Shown: positions 10,001 to 16,546 of the stretch, in pieces
Numbering within the stretch: position 1 is the first letter of the stretch
Layout: every line of letters begins with the position of its first letter
NCBI GenBank assembly: GCA_903915035.1
Contig: CAIWRI010000085.1
Location: 1 to 40,472 of the forward strand
Direction of reading: 5' to 3'
Length of the DNA stretch: 40,472 nt
Origin: an uncultured Nitrosomonadales bacterium
GTDB taxonomy: Bacteria; Pseudomonadota; Gammaproteobacteria; Burkholderiales; Gallionellaceae
The notes under the pieces: generated by a model
The model's input: the letters and a program-made list of their open reading frames with translations, nothing else
Databases searched by the model: none
Told to the model about the DNA's origin: nothing
Position numbers and translations under genes: made by a program

Positions 10001-10116
10001 TCTTTTTGTGCCAGTTGTGTGTAGGAAAACAGACCGGCGAGCAGCAAGGCGCACAACAGATAAAAAACCAGCGCCTGATTTTTGAGTGCCCAGTCTGAGA
10101 GATTGAATTCCTTCAT
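7018..10116 (-). CDS. RND efflux permease (AcrB/HAE1-type, resembling TriC/MexK)
   Basis: This 1032-residue inner-membrane protein should drive proton-coupled export through a tripartite channel. Topology is classical: one N-terminal helix, a large periplasmic loop, helices 2-6, a second loop, helices 8-12. The proton-relay Asp pair is in GLLVDDAMIAVEMM (about 390-403). The second loop has IGGSTPRFYLPL and NGPPVGYPVQFRV, which recall TriC/MexK pumps, and helix 10 carries SGMIMRNSVILLDQI. No membrane fusion protein or outer-membrane channel gene is adjacent, which is unusual. Its ATG lies 20 bases after the ketosynthase stop, so it is probably in the ACP-ketosynthase operon. The substrate is unknown; the location suggests a lipid-like one (inference). 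Confidence 0.92.
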   Translation of the reverse strand: MKEFNLSDWALKNQALVFYLLCALLLAGLFSYTQLAQKEDPDFTFKVMTIKLLWPGASARQIEQQVTDRVERKLQETPWLDNVSSYSRAGEAVIFVTLKDAMPPAELEHSWNQVRKALADIRGDLPDGIAEPAINDNFGITYGLIYAITSKTLSNAELAVQADKIRDQLLNVAGVNRIKVIGVQPEKIYIEFSNRQMSAFGLDPMQIVSALKAQNALEPAGEFLAGDGITRLRVTGDFNSLKSIQDISIKAGGKTWRMNEVCHIYRGYADPADFKMRSMGGEAIGLAISLSAQGNVTLLGATLARELKQVPAGIEVHLISNQTAVVKKSIDEFMRALGEALAIVIAVSFLSLGLRAGLVVGLSIPLVLAGTFLLMRLFGIDLQRVSMGALIIALGLLVDDAMIAVEMMKVKLAQGYSRLHAATFAYTSTAFPMLTGTLITAAAFLPVGLAKSSAGEYTFSIFAVVSIALLVSWLVAVVFTPFIGFHLLPAKDLSPPLSRFASERADESLREFQSDDAHYRQGFYARFRLLLEWCLDHRKSVLTLTVVIFVLALFGFSKVEQEFFPPSDRPELLMDVWLPEGTRFAATEALTLSLEAKLKAIPGIVDYTSYIGGSTPRFYLPLDLQLPGVNYAQLVITGTDREAALKKIRSMLDKDFAGLGIRIARLENGPPVGYPVQFRVIGADPEKLRGIAQAVEQIIRQNRNTRNVSSDSSEKIDIIKVAVDQQKARANGLSSEVIAKNLQAFLSGTTLTRLREADKQIEIIARLDAAERAQANSLSGLTIYSASGKAVPLSQIAKISQQQEDGIIWRMNRQPVVTVRADVPDEVHAQDVSMDIDRHLALLRAKLPQGYRIEMGGAMEDSDKAQDSIIEILPLMGFLIVTLLMLQLKRYKQVTIALLTAPLGIIGVTGALLAFKVPFGFVAMLGMISLSGMIMRNSVILLDQITQDREEGMSCRDAIIDSTVRRFRPVMLTAAAAILAMIPLMHNVFWGPMAVVIMGGLLVATLLTLFYLPALYAAWFRVERPEAKSSVH

Positions 10117-10136
10117 GAACTGGAAAACGGCTGAGA

Positions 10137-11378
10137 CTAAGGGATAAAGCGGCGGGCGATCAGCACGGCATTGGTGCCACCGAAGGCGAACGAGTTGGAC
10201 ATCACCGCTTCAAGCGGAACGCCGACTCTTCCCTGATTGGCGACATAATCCAGATCGCACTCAGGATCAGGCTGGTGCAGATTGATGGTAGGCGGAACAG
10301 CCTGCTGTTGCAGCGCCAGCACCGCGACCATGAATTCGACCGCGCCGGTAGCGCCCATCAGGTGCCCGTGCATGGACTTGCTGGAGCTGACCGGAATTTT
10401 ATACGCCTGCTCGCCAAACACTTGCTTGAGTGCTTTGGTTTCTTCAATGTCGCCTGCCAGCGTAGCCGTGCCGTGGGCATTGATGTAACCGATGTCCTGT
10501 GCTTGCAGCTTCGCATCCTTCAAGGCGGCGATAATGGTGCGAGCCTGCCCTGCGGCATTGGGTTTGGTGATATGACAGGCATCTGACGAACAATCATAGC
10601 CTGCCAGTTCGGCGTATATCTTCGCCCCGCGTTGTATTGCGCGTTCAGCATCTTCCAGTATCAGTACCGCAGCCCCCTCCCCCATCACCAGCCCGCTGCG
10701 ATTTTTGGAAAAGGGTTTACAGGATGCGGAAACATCTTCCGGGTCTTCTTGCGCCAGGGTGCGCAACGCTTCCCAGGCGCTCATGGCTCCTTGCGTCAGC
10801 ATGGCTTCCGAGCCGCCTGCCAGCATCACATCCGCATAGCCGTGTTTGATCTGGCGGTAAGCTTCGCCCAGGGCAATCGCCGAGGAGGCACAGGCTGTCG
10901 CATAAGTCATGTTGGCGCCCTGCAGATGGTACTTGATGGATAAGTGTGAGGCAGGGGCGTTGTTCATGCTGAGCAAGACGCTCAAGGGTTTGACGCGCGG
11001 AGGCTTGTGTTTGAAAATCTCAATATAGCCATCTTCCATGGTTCCGGCACCACCCAGGCATGAACCCATGCACACACCGGCGCGGCTGTATTCGGATTCG
11101 GCCAGTACCAGGTTGGCATCCTGCACAGCCTGTTCAGCGGCAACCAGCGCAAACTGGCTGACGCGTTCAATGCCGGTCAGTTGTATTTTTGAGAAATGCG
11201 CTGCGGGGTTGAAATCAGTGACAGCGGCGGCAATTTTGTTTGAGAGTTGATCAACAAAGGGGCTTTGCAGGTGTTTGATGCCGGAGCAACCGGCCATCAG
11301 ATTACTAAAAAATTGTTCCTGACCTGAACCTATCGGTGAAACGATTCCTAAGCCCGTGATAACGACACGTCGGGTCAT
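10137..11378 (-). CDS. fabF: beta-ketoacyl-ACP synthase, FabF type
   Basis: This enzyme condenses acyl thioesters with malonyl-ACP. The FabF catalytic triad is complete: Cys163 in TACASSA, His302 in NAHGTAT and His339 in KSMHGHLMGATGA. The glycine-rich FGGTNA is at the C-terminus. Length (413) is standard. It lies 9 bases after a non-standard ACP and 20 bases before an RND pump, away from the main plsX-fabHDG cluster. It may therefore serve a specialised acyl chain rather than bulk fatty acids. Since the usual fabF position after fabG is empty, a housekeeping role cannot be excluded. No clear Shine-Dalgarno motif precedes the ATG; coupling to the ACP gene is likely. Confidence 0.9.
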   Translation of the reverse strand: MTRRVVITGLGIVSPIGSGQEQFFSNLMAGCSGIKHLQSPFVDQLSNKIAAAVTDFNPAAHFSKIQLTGIERVSQFALVAAEQAVQDANLVLAESEYSRAGVCMGSCLGGAGTMEDGYIEIFKHKPPRVKPLSVLLSMNNAPASHLSIKYHLQGANMTYATACASSAIALGEAYRQIKHGYADVMLAGGSEAMLTQGAMSAWEALRTLAQEDPEDVSASCKPFSKNRSGLVMGEGAAVLILEDAERAIQRGAKIYAELAGYDCSSDACHITKPNAAGQARTIIAALKDAKLQAQDIGYINAHGTATLAGDIEETKALKQVFGEQAYKIPVSSSKSMHGHLMGATGAVEFMVAVLALQQQAVPPTINLHQPDPECDLDYVANQGRVGVPLEAVMSNSFAFGGTNAVLIARRFIP

Positions 11379-11387
11379 GAGCGGGGC

Positions 11388-11627
11388 TTAAGCTGACTGC
11401 TCGGCGACAATTCTGTCGACCAGAGTGACTACATCTTGCAGCGTCTTGATTTCAATACGTTCATCCGGCAGCTTGATCTTGAGTTCATCTTCAAGATTAA
11501 ACATAAATTCGATAACGGATAAGGAATCAAGACCCAGACTTTCCAGCGTGGCATCGAGAGTCAGATTTTCAAGCTTCAGGTCGAATTGTTCGACCATCAT
11601 GCGCTGTATGACGGGAAGTGAGCTCAT
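11388..11627 (-). CDS. acyl carrier protein, non-standard type
   Basis: This 79-residue protein has the four-helix carrier fold, with the phosphopantetheine attachment Ser35 in the motif LGLDSLSVIEF. Housekeeping AcpP has DSLDTVEL at this place and an acidic helix II; here helix II reads S-V-I-E-F-M-F-N-L-E-D-E. That points to a dedicated carrier for the adjacent ketosynthase, though a sole housekeeping ACP cannot be ruled out from this window. It is the first gene of the ACP-ketosynthase-RND run. No good ribosome binding site precedes the ATG. Promoter-like sequence lies upstream at 11674-11699. Confidence 0.9.
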   Translation of the reverse strand: MSSLPVIQRMMVEQFDLKLENLTLDATLESLGLDSLSVIEFMFNLEDELKIKLPDERIEIKTLQDVVTLVDRIVAEQSA

Positions 11628-11673
11628 GGTTAAGGATATTCAATAATTATTTTTTGGATGCTTCTCTGCGGCC

Positions 11674-11699
11674 ATTGTAACATATTGTAACAGGGTCAA
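11674..11699 (-). promoter_or_regulatory. possible promoter for ACP-ketosynthase-RND; tandem 9-base repeat
   Basis: ATTGTAACA occurs twice in a row (11674-11682 and 11684-11692), separated by one base. On the minus strand each reads TGTTACAAT, an extended -10-like element. TTGACC lies upstream (11699-11694), but its spacing to the nearer usable -10 is only 14 bases. The promoter call is tentative. Confidence 0.35.
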
Positions 11700-11700
11700 G

Positions 11701-12522
11701 CTATGACTCTGCATTACGAGCCACTGGATGCACTGAGTTGAAGAAGCGGATCGTATCGGCCGCGACCTGCTCACGGTCATTATCAACAGTGATCATGTGG
11801 TAACTATTGTGCAACAAGACACTCTCCACCCGCACACTGCTGACATGCTCAGCCACGAAACGCGCACTGCGCGGTGAGGAGACATCATCTTCTACTGCAT
11901 GGATGAGGATGGCAGGTGCGGTAACACGCGGCAGGGATTTTTTTACCGCACTAATCATACGCTCAGCTTCCTGTATTGCACGTAAATTCAACTTGCTGGC
12001 ACCCACAATGGTGGAATCCTTGTGACTCATTTCGCGTGCAATCCACTTGCGTAACTGCTTGTTTTTCAGTCCGTAAGGCTCACGTTCACGATAACTGTAA
12101 ATATACAGAAAAGGCGTGTAATAACCCAGGTGACGGAAAAAACGATACCAGGGAATGCTCCAGCCGTCGTACCAAAGCGTAGTAGCCAGCAAAGATAACG
12201 CGGATACTTCATCCCCCAGCTCAGCGGCAATGGATAGCGACAATGTTGCACCGATGCACAGTCCGCCTAATGAAACCGTTTTGTACTGCTGCTGAAGCGC
12301 GCGAAATTCGGCCAGCGCCTTTGCGTGCCAGTCCTGCCAGGATGTGACAGAGCGCGCCGTGTCGCCGTGCATAAACCCGTACCCTTGAATATGTGGCACA
12401 TGCACGGTATAACCTGCCTGATGCAATCGACGGGCTAACGGCTGAAGTTCTGCCGGACTGCTTTGCAATCCATGCAATAACAGCACCGCATGTTCGCCAC
12501 CTTGTAATGTAATTGCATCCAT
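11701..12522 (-). CDS. alpha/beta hydrolase with Cys nucleophile (GLCIG)
   Basis: The fold is that of small esterases and monoacylglycerol lipases: LLLHGL with the oxyanion HG (about residues 14-19), nucleophile elbow at 85-91, Asp212/213 in HAVEDDVSSP, and His242 in NSYHM. The nucleophile elbow reads GGLCIGA, so the nucleophile is Cys89, not Ser. The codon is TGC. Cys at this position is known in dienelactone hydrolases (GYCLG) and PHA synthases (GxCxG). The gene lies upstream of the ACP-ketosynthase-RND run with a 73-base gap. It could transfer or release acyl groups from the carrier (inference). No signal peptide is seen. A TATAAT element lies 51 bases upstream of the ATG. Confidence 0.85.
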   Translation of the reverse strand: MDAITLQGGEHAVLLLHGLQSSPAELQPLARRLHQAGYTVHVPHIQGYGFMHGDTARSVTSWQDWHAKALAEFRALQQQYKTVSLGGLCIGATLSLSIAAELGDEVSALSLLATTLWYDGWSIPWYRFFRHLGYYTPFLYIYSYREREPYGLKNKQLRKWIAREMSHKDSTIVGASKLNLRAIQEAERMISAVKKSLPRVTAPAILIHAVEDDVSSPRSARFVAEHVSSVRVESVLLHNSYHMITVDNDREQVAADTIRFFNSVHPVARNAES

Positions 12523-12572
12523 CTGATTAGCTTTGGGAAAAGTACGTAAAACCCGACTGAGTTCGGGGCGAT

Positions 12573-12578
12573 ATTATA
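12573..12578 (-). promoter_or_regulatory. -10 element (TATAAT) upstream of the Cys-hydrolase gene
   Basis: A perfect TATAAT on the minus strand is placed to start transcription about 40-45 bases before the ATG. The -35 is weak (CAATTC at 17 bases spacing). The leader then contains CCCGA-ACTCAG-TCGGG followed by TTTT, a small terminator-like hairpin. Confidence 0.45.
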
Positions 12579-12755
12579 GGCTAATTTTGCTGTCTGAATT
12601 GATCGAAAGTTCGCTGCAGTATTGCTATTCTCGTATCAGGTAAGCACGCCGGCTCCACGGCTTTGGCGAGTTGCTGATCACCGAACATCATCCCCGCTTA
12701 AACATGTGCGACGGGGCACCCGGCAAAAAAGAATGAAAATAATATTTTTTAACTC

Positions 12756-12786
12756 ACCATAACCTATGTAACTCATAGGTCATGGT
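12756..12786 (-). terminator. 13-bp hairpin 3' of dksA
   Basis: An inverted repeat ACCATAACCTATG / CATAGGTCATGGT with a 5-base loop lies 20 bases after the dksA stop. In minus-strand RNA all 13 pairs form, because the single irregular position becomes a G-U pair; in plus-strand RNA it would be A-C. This favours a role in the dksA transcript. The tail is only A/U-rich (GAGTTAAAAAATATTATTTT), so termination may be weak or it may be a 3' stabiliser. Confidence 0.5.
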
Positions 12787-12806
12787 TTATCCGGCAACGC
12801 TAAGTA

Positions 12807-13229
12807 TTATTTAGCCTTCTGTTTTTCTCTGATTTCATCCAGAGATTTGCAATCTATACATTGTGTCGCGGTAGGACGCGCTTCCAGACGGCCCAGGCCG
12901 ATTTCGATTCCGCAATTCTCACAATAACCATACTCATCGGCCTGTATCTTTACCAGCATTTCATTGATTTTCTTGATCAGTTTGCGTTCACGATCACGGT
13001 TGCGCAGTTCCAGGCTGATATCAGATTCCTGTGTAGCCCTGTCATTAGGGTCGGCAAACACCGTGGCCTCGTCCTGCATGGTATGCACGGTGCGATCGAT
13101 ATCTTCACCCAGACCCGCCTTAATTTGTTGCAAAATCAGGCTAAAGTGTTCGCGCTGCTGCAAATTCATGTAAGTCTCGCCTTCGATGGCCTGATAGGGA
13201 GCGATGGGCTTTAGTGATTGTTGCGACAT
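12807..13229 (-). CDS. dksA: RNA polymerase-binding transcription factor DksA
   Basis: DksA enters the RNA polymerase secondary channel and mediates ppGpp-dependent control of rRNA and amino-acid genes. The coiled-coil tip carries the two key acidic residues in DPNDRATQESD. The C-terminal zinc finger is C-E-N-C with C-I-D-C (about residues 101-125). Length (140) is close to that of other DksA proteins. The start is ATG at 13229, with GGAG 8 bases upstream; an in-frame TTG six bases earlier is less likely. Neighbours are those commonly seen near maf and the fab cluster in betaproteobacteria. A hairpin follows the stop. Confidence 0.95.
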   Translation of the reverse strand: MSQQSLKPIAPYQAIEGETYMNLQQREHFSLILQQIKAGLGEDIDRTVHTMQDEATVFADPNDRATQESDISLELRNRDRERKLIKKINEMLVKIQADEYGYCENCGIEIGLGRLEARPTATQCIDCKSLDEIREKQKAK

Positions 13230-13259
13230 TGGCAATTCTCCGAAAAAAATAAGTCCGCT

Positions 13260-13288
13260 TTAATATCAGATTGCGCGATTAAGAGCAA
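13260..13288 (-). promoter_or_regulatory. possible dksA promoter
   Basis: On the minus strand TTGCTC (13288-13283) and TATTAA (13265-13260) are separated by 17 bases, about 30 bases upstream of the dksA ATG. Each hexamer matches consensus only partly, but the spacing is ideal. Confidence 0.35.
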
Positions 13289-13311
13289 CCAAAAAATCAA
13301 TTAAATTCGCT

Positions 13312-14034
13312 TTATCTGTTCGCAAGCAGCAAAAACAAGCTGGGGCGTTTGTTCAACTGCGGTGCCGCTTGTGATTTCCATTGAAGAATGCTGCGTGTCT
13401 GTATCTGCTCAGTGGCAAGACTAATGTCTGTTGCGACACATAATAATGTCTGTGGACGACATTGTGCGAGCAGTGCATTAAACAGCCTTTCATTACGGTA
13501 GGGGGTTTCGATGAATAGTTGAGTTTGCCCTTTGCTGGCAGATTCCGCTTCCAGCGTGACGATCATTTTTTTTCTGTCAGCTTCAGCAATGGGTAAATAG
13601 CCGTGAAAGGCAAAGCACTGACCGTTCATGCCGGACGCCATCAAGGCGAGCAAAATGGAAGACGGGCCAACCAGCGGAATGACGCGTATGCCCTTTTGAT
13701 GCGCCAGACTGACAAGTATCGCACCAGGATCGGCGATACCGGGGCAGCCTGCTTCGGAAATGATGCCCACATCAAATCCTGCCAGCAGCGGGGTCAGCAG
13801 ATTAGCCAGTTCACCTGCCTGCGTGTGCTCGTTGAGCGTGGCAAAATGCAAGGTCTGAATGGGCTGCTCATGTTTGAGTGCAGATAAAAACTGTCGTGCA
13901 GTTTTGGTTTGTTCAACCACGTAGTGCTGTAAGGAGCGCGCAATGTTGATCACATGCTGCGGTAACACCTGCTCTGCGGGTGTGTCGCCCAGCGTGCAGG
14001 GAATAAGATAGAGTGTGCCGGGTGTGATTGTCAT
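13312..14034 (-). CDS. SAM-dependent methyltransferase, RsmI-like (tetrapyrrole methylase fold)
   Basis: The protein belongs to the tetrapyrrole methylase superfamily and resembles RsmI, which 2'-O-methylates C1402 of 16S rRNA. Visible signatures are GTLYLIPCTLGD near the start (RsmI has a similar glycine-rich strand), the loop EAGCPGIADPGA (about residues 95-106) and PLVGPSSILLALMASG (about 117-132). At 240 residues it is shorter than RsmI (about 285), lacking the C-terminal extension, so it is probably the shorter paralogue often found beside maf. It starts 2 bases after the maf stop, so the two are co-transcribed. Substrate unproven. Confidence 0.8.
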   Translation of the reverse strand: MTITPGTLYLIPCTLGDTPAEQVLPQHVINIARSLQHYVVEQTKTARQFLSALKHEQPIQTLHFATLNEHTQAGELANLLTPLLAGFDVGIISEAGCPGIADPGAILVSLAHQKGIRVIPLVGPSSILLALMASGMNGQCFAFHGYLPIAEADRKKMIVTLEAESASKGQTQLFIETPYRNERLFNALLAQCRPQTLLCVATDISLATEQIQTRSILQWKSQAAPQLNKRPSLFLLLANR

Positions 14035-14036
14035 GG

Positions 14037-14615
14037 TCAGAATAATTTTACGTTTTCGCGGCGTAGCATGGCAATCAGCAGAATCAGCGGCAGGCCGATT
14101 AGTGCATTAGGATCGTCACCGCTCATACTGCTCATCAGGGCGATGCCCAGGCCTTCAGACTTTGCGCTGCCTGCGCATTGATAGGGCTGTTCCTTTAACA
14201 GATACCCTTCAATCTCCTCATCCGTGAGATTGCGCAAGGTAACCAGGTTTTCGGCAACCCCGGTCTGCATATTGCCTGTCTGGCTGTTTAACAGCGCCAA
14301 TGCGGTGTAAAAACACGTGGTTTTGCCGCGCATGCTGCGCAGTTGCGAAGTGGCCTTGTCGTGCGTGCCCGGCTTGCCGATTTGTTGACCTTCGAGGAGA
14401 GCGACCTGATCCGAACCGATAATCAAGGCATTCGGAAATTCGCTTACGACCGCACGAGCCTTTTCCTGAGACAATCGCAGCGAAGTTGCACGAGCTGTTT
14501 CATCAGGTAGTGGCGTCTCGTCAACTTCCGGCGCGGCGATGACAAAAGGTAATTGCAGACGTTTAAGCAGTTCGCTGCGATAGGGTGAAGTGGAGGCTAA
14601 AACCAGTGTGTCCAA
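14037..14615 (-). CDS. Maf-family nucleotide pyrophosphatase (YceF type)
   Basis: Maf proteins hydrolyse modified or non-canonical nucleoside triphosphates; the YceF subgroup acts on 7-methyl-GTP. The N-terminal signature LASTSPYRSELLKRL is present, followed by DETP and the GSDQVALLEG loop with its catalytic Asp (about residue 69). The C-terminal part has YQCAGSAKSEGLG and GDDPNALIGLPL. Length (192) is normal. The start is TTG at 14615, supported by AAGGA six bases upstream and by alignment of the N-terminus with family members; no ATG is available. It faces yceD divergently. Confidence 0.9.
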   Translation of the reverse strand: MDTLVLASTSPYRSELLKRLQLPFVIAAPEVDETPLPDETARATSLRLSQEKARAVVSEFPNALIIGSDQVALLEGQQIGKPGTHDKATSQLRSMRGKTTCFYTALALLNSQTGNMQTGVAENLVTLRNLTDEEIEGYLLKEQPYQCAGSAKSEGLGIALMSSMSGDDPNALIGLPLILLIAMLRRENVKLF

Positions 14616-14677
14616 TATAAATCCTTATTTAAAATAGCAAGAACGCTGACTGCTGATTATCAACTATTAATTGCCCT

Positions 14678-14706
14678 TTGACATATGCCCGCGAAAAATA
14701 TATCAT
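14678..14706 (+). promoter_or_regulatory. strong sigma-70 promoter for yceD-rpmF, apparently leaderless
   Basis: TTGACA (14678-14683), 17 bases, TATCAT (14701-14706). Transcription should start near 14712-14714, while the yceD ATG is at 14716. The mRNA would thus begin almost at the start codon, and no Shine-Dalgarno motif is present. Confidence 0.7.
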
Positions 14707-14715
14707 GCGCGGCTC

Positions 14716-15207
14716 ATGTACGCACGCCCTTTTATTGACAGCCTGGATTTTGCCGCAAACGGCAAGCAAATTGACACGCAAGTGCCTGTTGCCGGATTTT
14801 CACGTTTGCAGGATGTGCTGGATAATGATCAGGGTAATCTGCATTATCAATTACAAGGCAGTAAGGATAATCAGGGGCGTCCGGCATTGGATGTCAGTAT
14901 TGATGGCAATATACAGTTGCGTTGTCAGCGTTGTCTTCATGCGCTTGATTATGTGATTCGGCATGATGCTCGTCTGCTGTTGTGCGATGAGGCCACTCTT
15001 GAAGTCTTAGAGGATGAAGAAGAGTTTGATGGTATTCTGGCAGATGCACATCTGGATGTGCTGGCACTACTGGAAGACGAGATTCTGTTAAACCTGCCTA
15101 TCTCACCCATGCATGAATCGGGTGCTTGTCAGGTGAGAGAAGCGGAAGATAAGCAAGAGGGGAAGCAGCATCCTTTTGCAATGTTAGAGAAATTGAAACG
15201 TAAATAA
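14716..15207 (+). CDS. yceD: YceD/DUF177 family protein (23S rRNA accumulation protein)
   Basis: DUF177 proteins are encoded next to rpmF in most bacteria and are needed for normal 23S rRNA levels. The protein begins [16 protein letters not shown], matching family N-termini, which sets the start at 14716. The central C-Q-R-C-L-H motif (LRCQRCL, about residues 75-81) is the family signature, and an acidic stretch E-D-E-E-E-F-D-G follows. Length 163. An upstream in-frame TTG start would be placed inside the promoter and is rejected. Distance to rpmF is 25 bases, so they share a transcript. Translation is probably leaderless. Confidence 0.88.
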   Translation: MYARPFIDSLDFAANGKQIDTQVPVAGFSRLQDVLDNDQGNLHYQLQGSKDNQGRPALDVSIDGNIQLRCQRCLHALDYVIRHDARLLLCDEATLEVLEDEEEFDGILADAHLDVLALLEDEILLNLPISPMHESGACQVREAEDKQEGKQHPFAMLEKLKRK

Positions 15208-15232
15208 TCAGATTTATCCAAGGAGTAATAGC

Positions 15233-15412
15233 ATGGCAGTTCAGCAGAATAAAAAATCCCCATCCAAACGTGGTATGCATCGCGCCCATGATTTTCTGAC
15301 AGCACCGGCTTTGGCGATTGAGCCTACCACCGGCGAAAATCATTTGCGTCATCACATCAGCCCGAGCGGTTATTATCGTGGCAGAAAAGTTGTAAAGACC
15401 AAGGCTGACTAA
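15233..15412 (+). CDS. rpmF: 50S ribosomal protein L32
   Basis: A 59-residue protein starting [20 protein letters not shown] and ending with the conserved [20 protein letters not shown] segment, the pattern of L32 without zinc-binding cysteines that is usual in proteobacteria. A strong AAGGAG lies 8 bases before the ATG. It sits between yceD and plsX, the conserved order. A terminator follows its stop by 17 bases, so L32 output may be partly uncoupled from phospholipid and fatty acid genes. Confidence 0.97.
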   Translation: MAVQQNKKSPSKRGMHRAHDFLTAPALAIEPTTGENHLRHHISPSGYYRGRKVVKTKAD

Positions 15413-15429
15413 GTCACCCTTGTCTATAG

Positions 15430-15455
15430 CGCAGCCGATTCGTCGGCTGCGTTTT
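15430..15455 (+). terminator. intrinsic terminator between rpmF and plsX
   Basis: CGCAGCCGA, loop TTCG, TCGGCTGCG, then TTTT. A 9-bp GC-rich stem with a UUCG loop and short U-tract is a convincing intrinsic terminator. It lies 50 bases before the plsX start, so downstream expression needs read-through or its own promoter. Confidence 0.8.
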
Positions 15456-15505
15456 CATTTCTACCGGATTTAGATTTATCTGAGTTCAACGCACGGGATT
15501 TCTTA

Positions 15506-16546
15506 GTGGATGTCACATTAGCGATAGATGCGATGGGGGGAGATCATGGAACCTGCGTGACGATTCCAGCCGCCGTCGAGCATTTGAAGCAATATCCTCG
15601 CGATACCATCATTCTGGTGGGCAATCCCGATACGATGAAAGCGAGTTTACAAGCGCTGGGTATAAAGACCGATCAGTTTGGCGTACGCCTGCGTCTGCAC
15701 CCCGCATCACAGATCGTAGAAATGGACGAGCAACCGCAATCAGCCTTGCGTGGAAAAAAAGACTCTTCGATGCGCGTGGCTATCAACCTGATCAAGAGCG
15801 GGGACGCCTCTGCCTGCATCAGTGCGGGTAACACCGGAGCCTTGATGGCGACGGCACGCTATGTACTCAAAACCATTCCCGGCATTGACAGACCCGCTAT
15901 CGCTTCTTATTTGCCTACAAAAAGTGGTCAGGTATGTATGCTCGATCTGGGCGCGAATACTGATTGCAGTGCCGAACATTTGCTGCAATTCGCCATCATG
16001 GGATCCAGTCTGGTGAGAGCCTTGGAACATAAGCCCAACCCGACTGTCGGTCTGCTTAATATCGGTTCCGAGGATATCAAAGGCAACGAAGTAGTCAAGC
16101 AAGCCGCGGCGTTGCTTCGCGCGAGCGACCTTAATTTCTATGGCAACATAGAAGGAAATGACGTTTTCAACGGGGTCACCGATGTGGTGGTATGCGATGG
16201 TTTTGTCGGCAATGTGGCACTCAAAACTGCCGAAGGGGTCGCCAAGATGATGGGCGGCTTCCTCAAGGAAGGCTTTACACAAAGCTGGTATACCAGATTC
16301 GCTGCGCTGGTCGCGTTGCCAGTACTAAAAGCATTCAAGCACAGATTGGATCACCGGCGCTACAATGGCGCAAGTTTTCTCGGATTGCGCGGTATTGTGG
16401 TGAAAAGCCATGGTTCGGCTGATGTGTTCGCATTTCGTTGCGCGATCGAAAAGGCAGCAGAGGAAGCGCGTGAAAATATGTGGCAGCATATCAGCGAGCA
16501 TATCGAAAAATGGCACAATGCGCGTCAAAAGTTGGAGACATCATGA
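15506..16546 (+). CDS. plsX: phosphate acyltransferase PlsX
   Basis: PlsX makes acyl-phosphate from acyl-ACP for glycerol-3-phosphate acylation by PlsY. The N-terminus [14 protein letters not shown] is diagnostic. Further family motifs are [10 protein letters not shown] (about residues 106-115), [17 protein letters not shown] (about 185-200) and the [17 protein letters not shown] segment. Length (346) is usual. The start is GTG at 15506, set by the conserved N-terminus; the ribosome binding site is weak. The stop overlaps the fabH ATG as ATGA. Confidence 0.96.
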   Translation: MDVTLAIDAMGGDHGTCVTIPAAVEHLKQYPRDTIILVGNPDTMKASLQALGIKTDQFGVRLRLHPASQIVEMDEQPQSALRGKKDSSMRVAINLIKSGDASACISAGNTGALMATARYVLKTIPGIDRPAIASYLPTKSGQVCMLDLGANTDCSAEHLLQFAIMGSSLVRALEHKPNPTVGLLNIGSEDIKGNEVVKQAAALLRASDLNFYGNIEGNDVFNGVTDVVVCDGFVGNVALKTAEGVAKMMGGFLKEGFTQSWYTRFAALVALPVLKAFKHRLDHRRYNGASFLGLRGIVVKSHGSADVFAFRCAIEKAAEEARENMWQHISEHIEKWHNARQKLETS

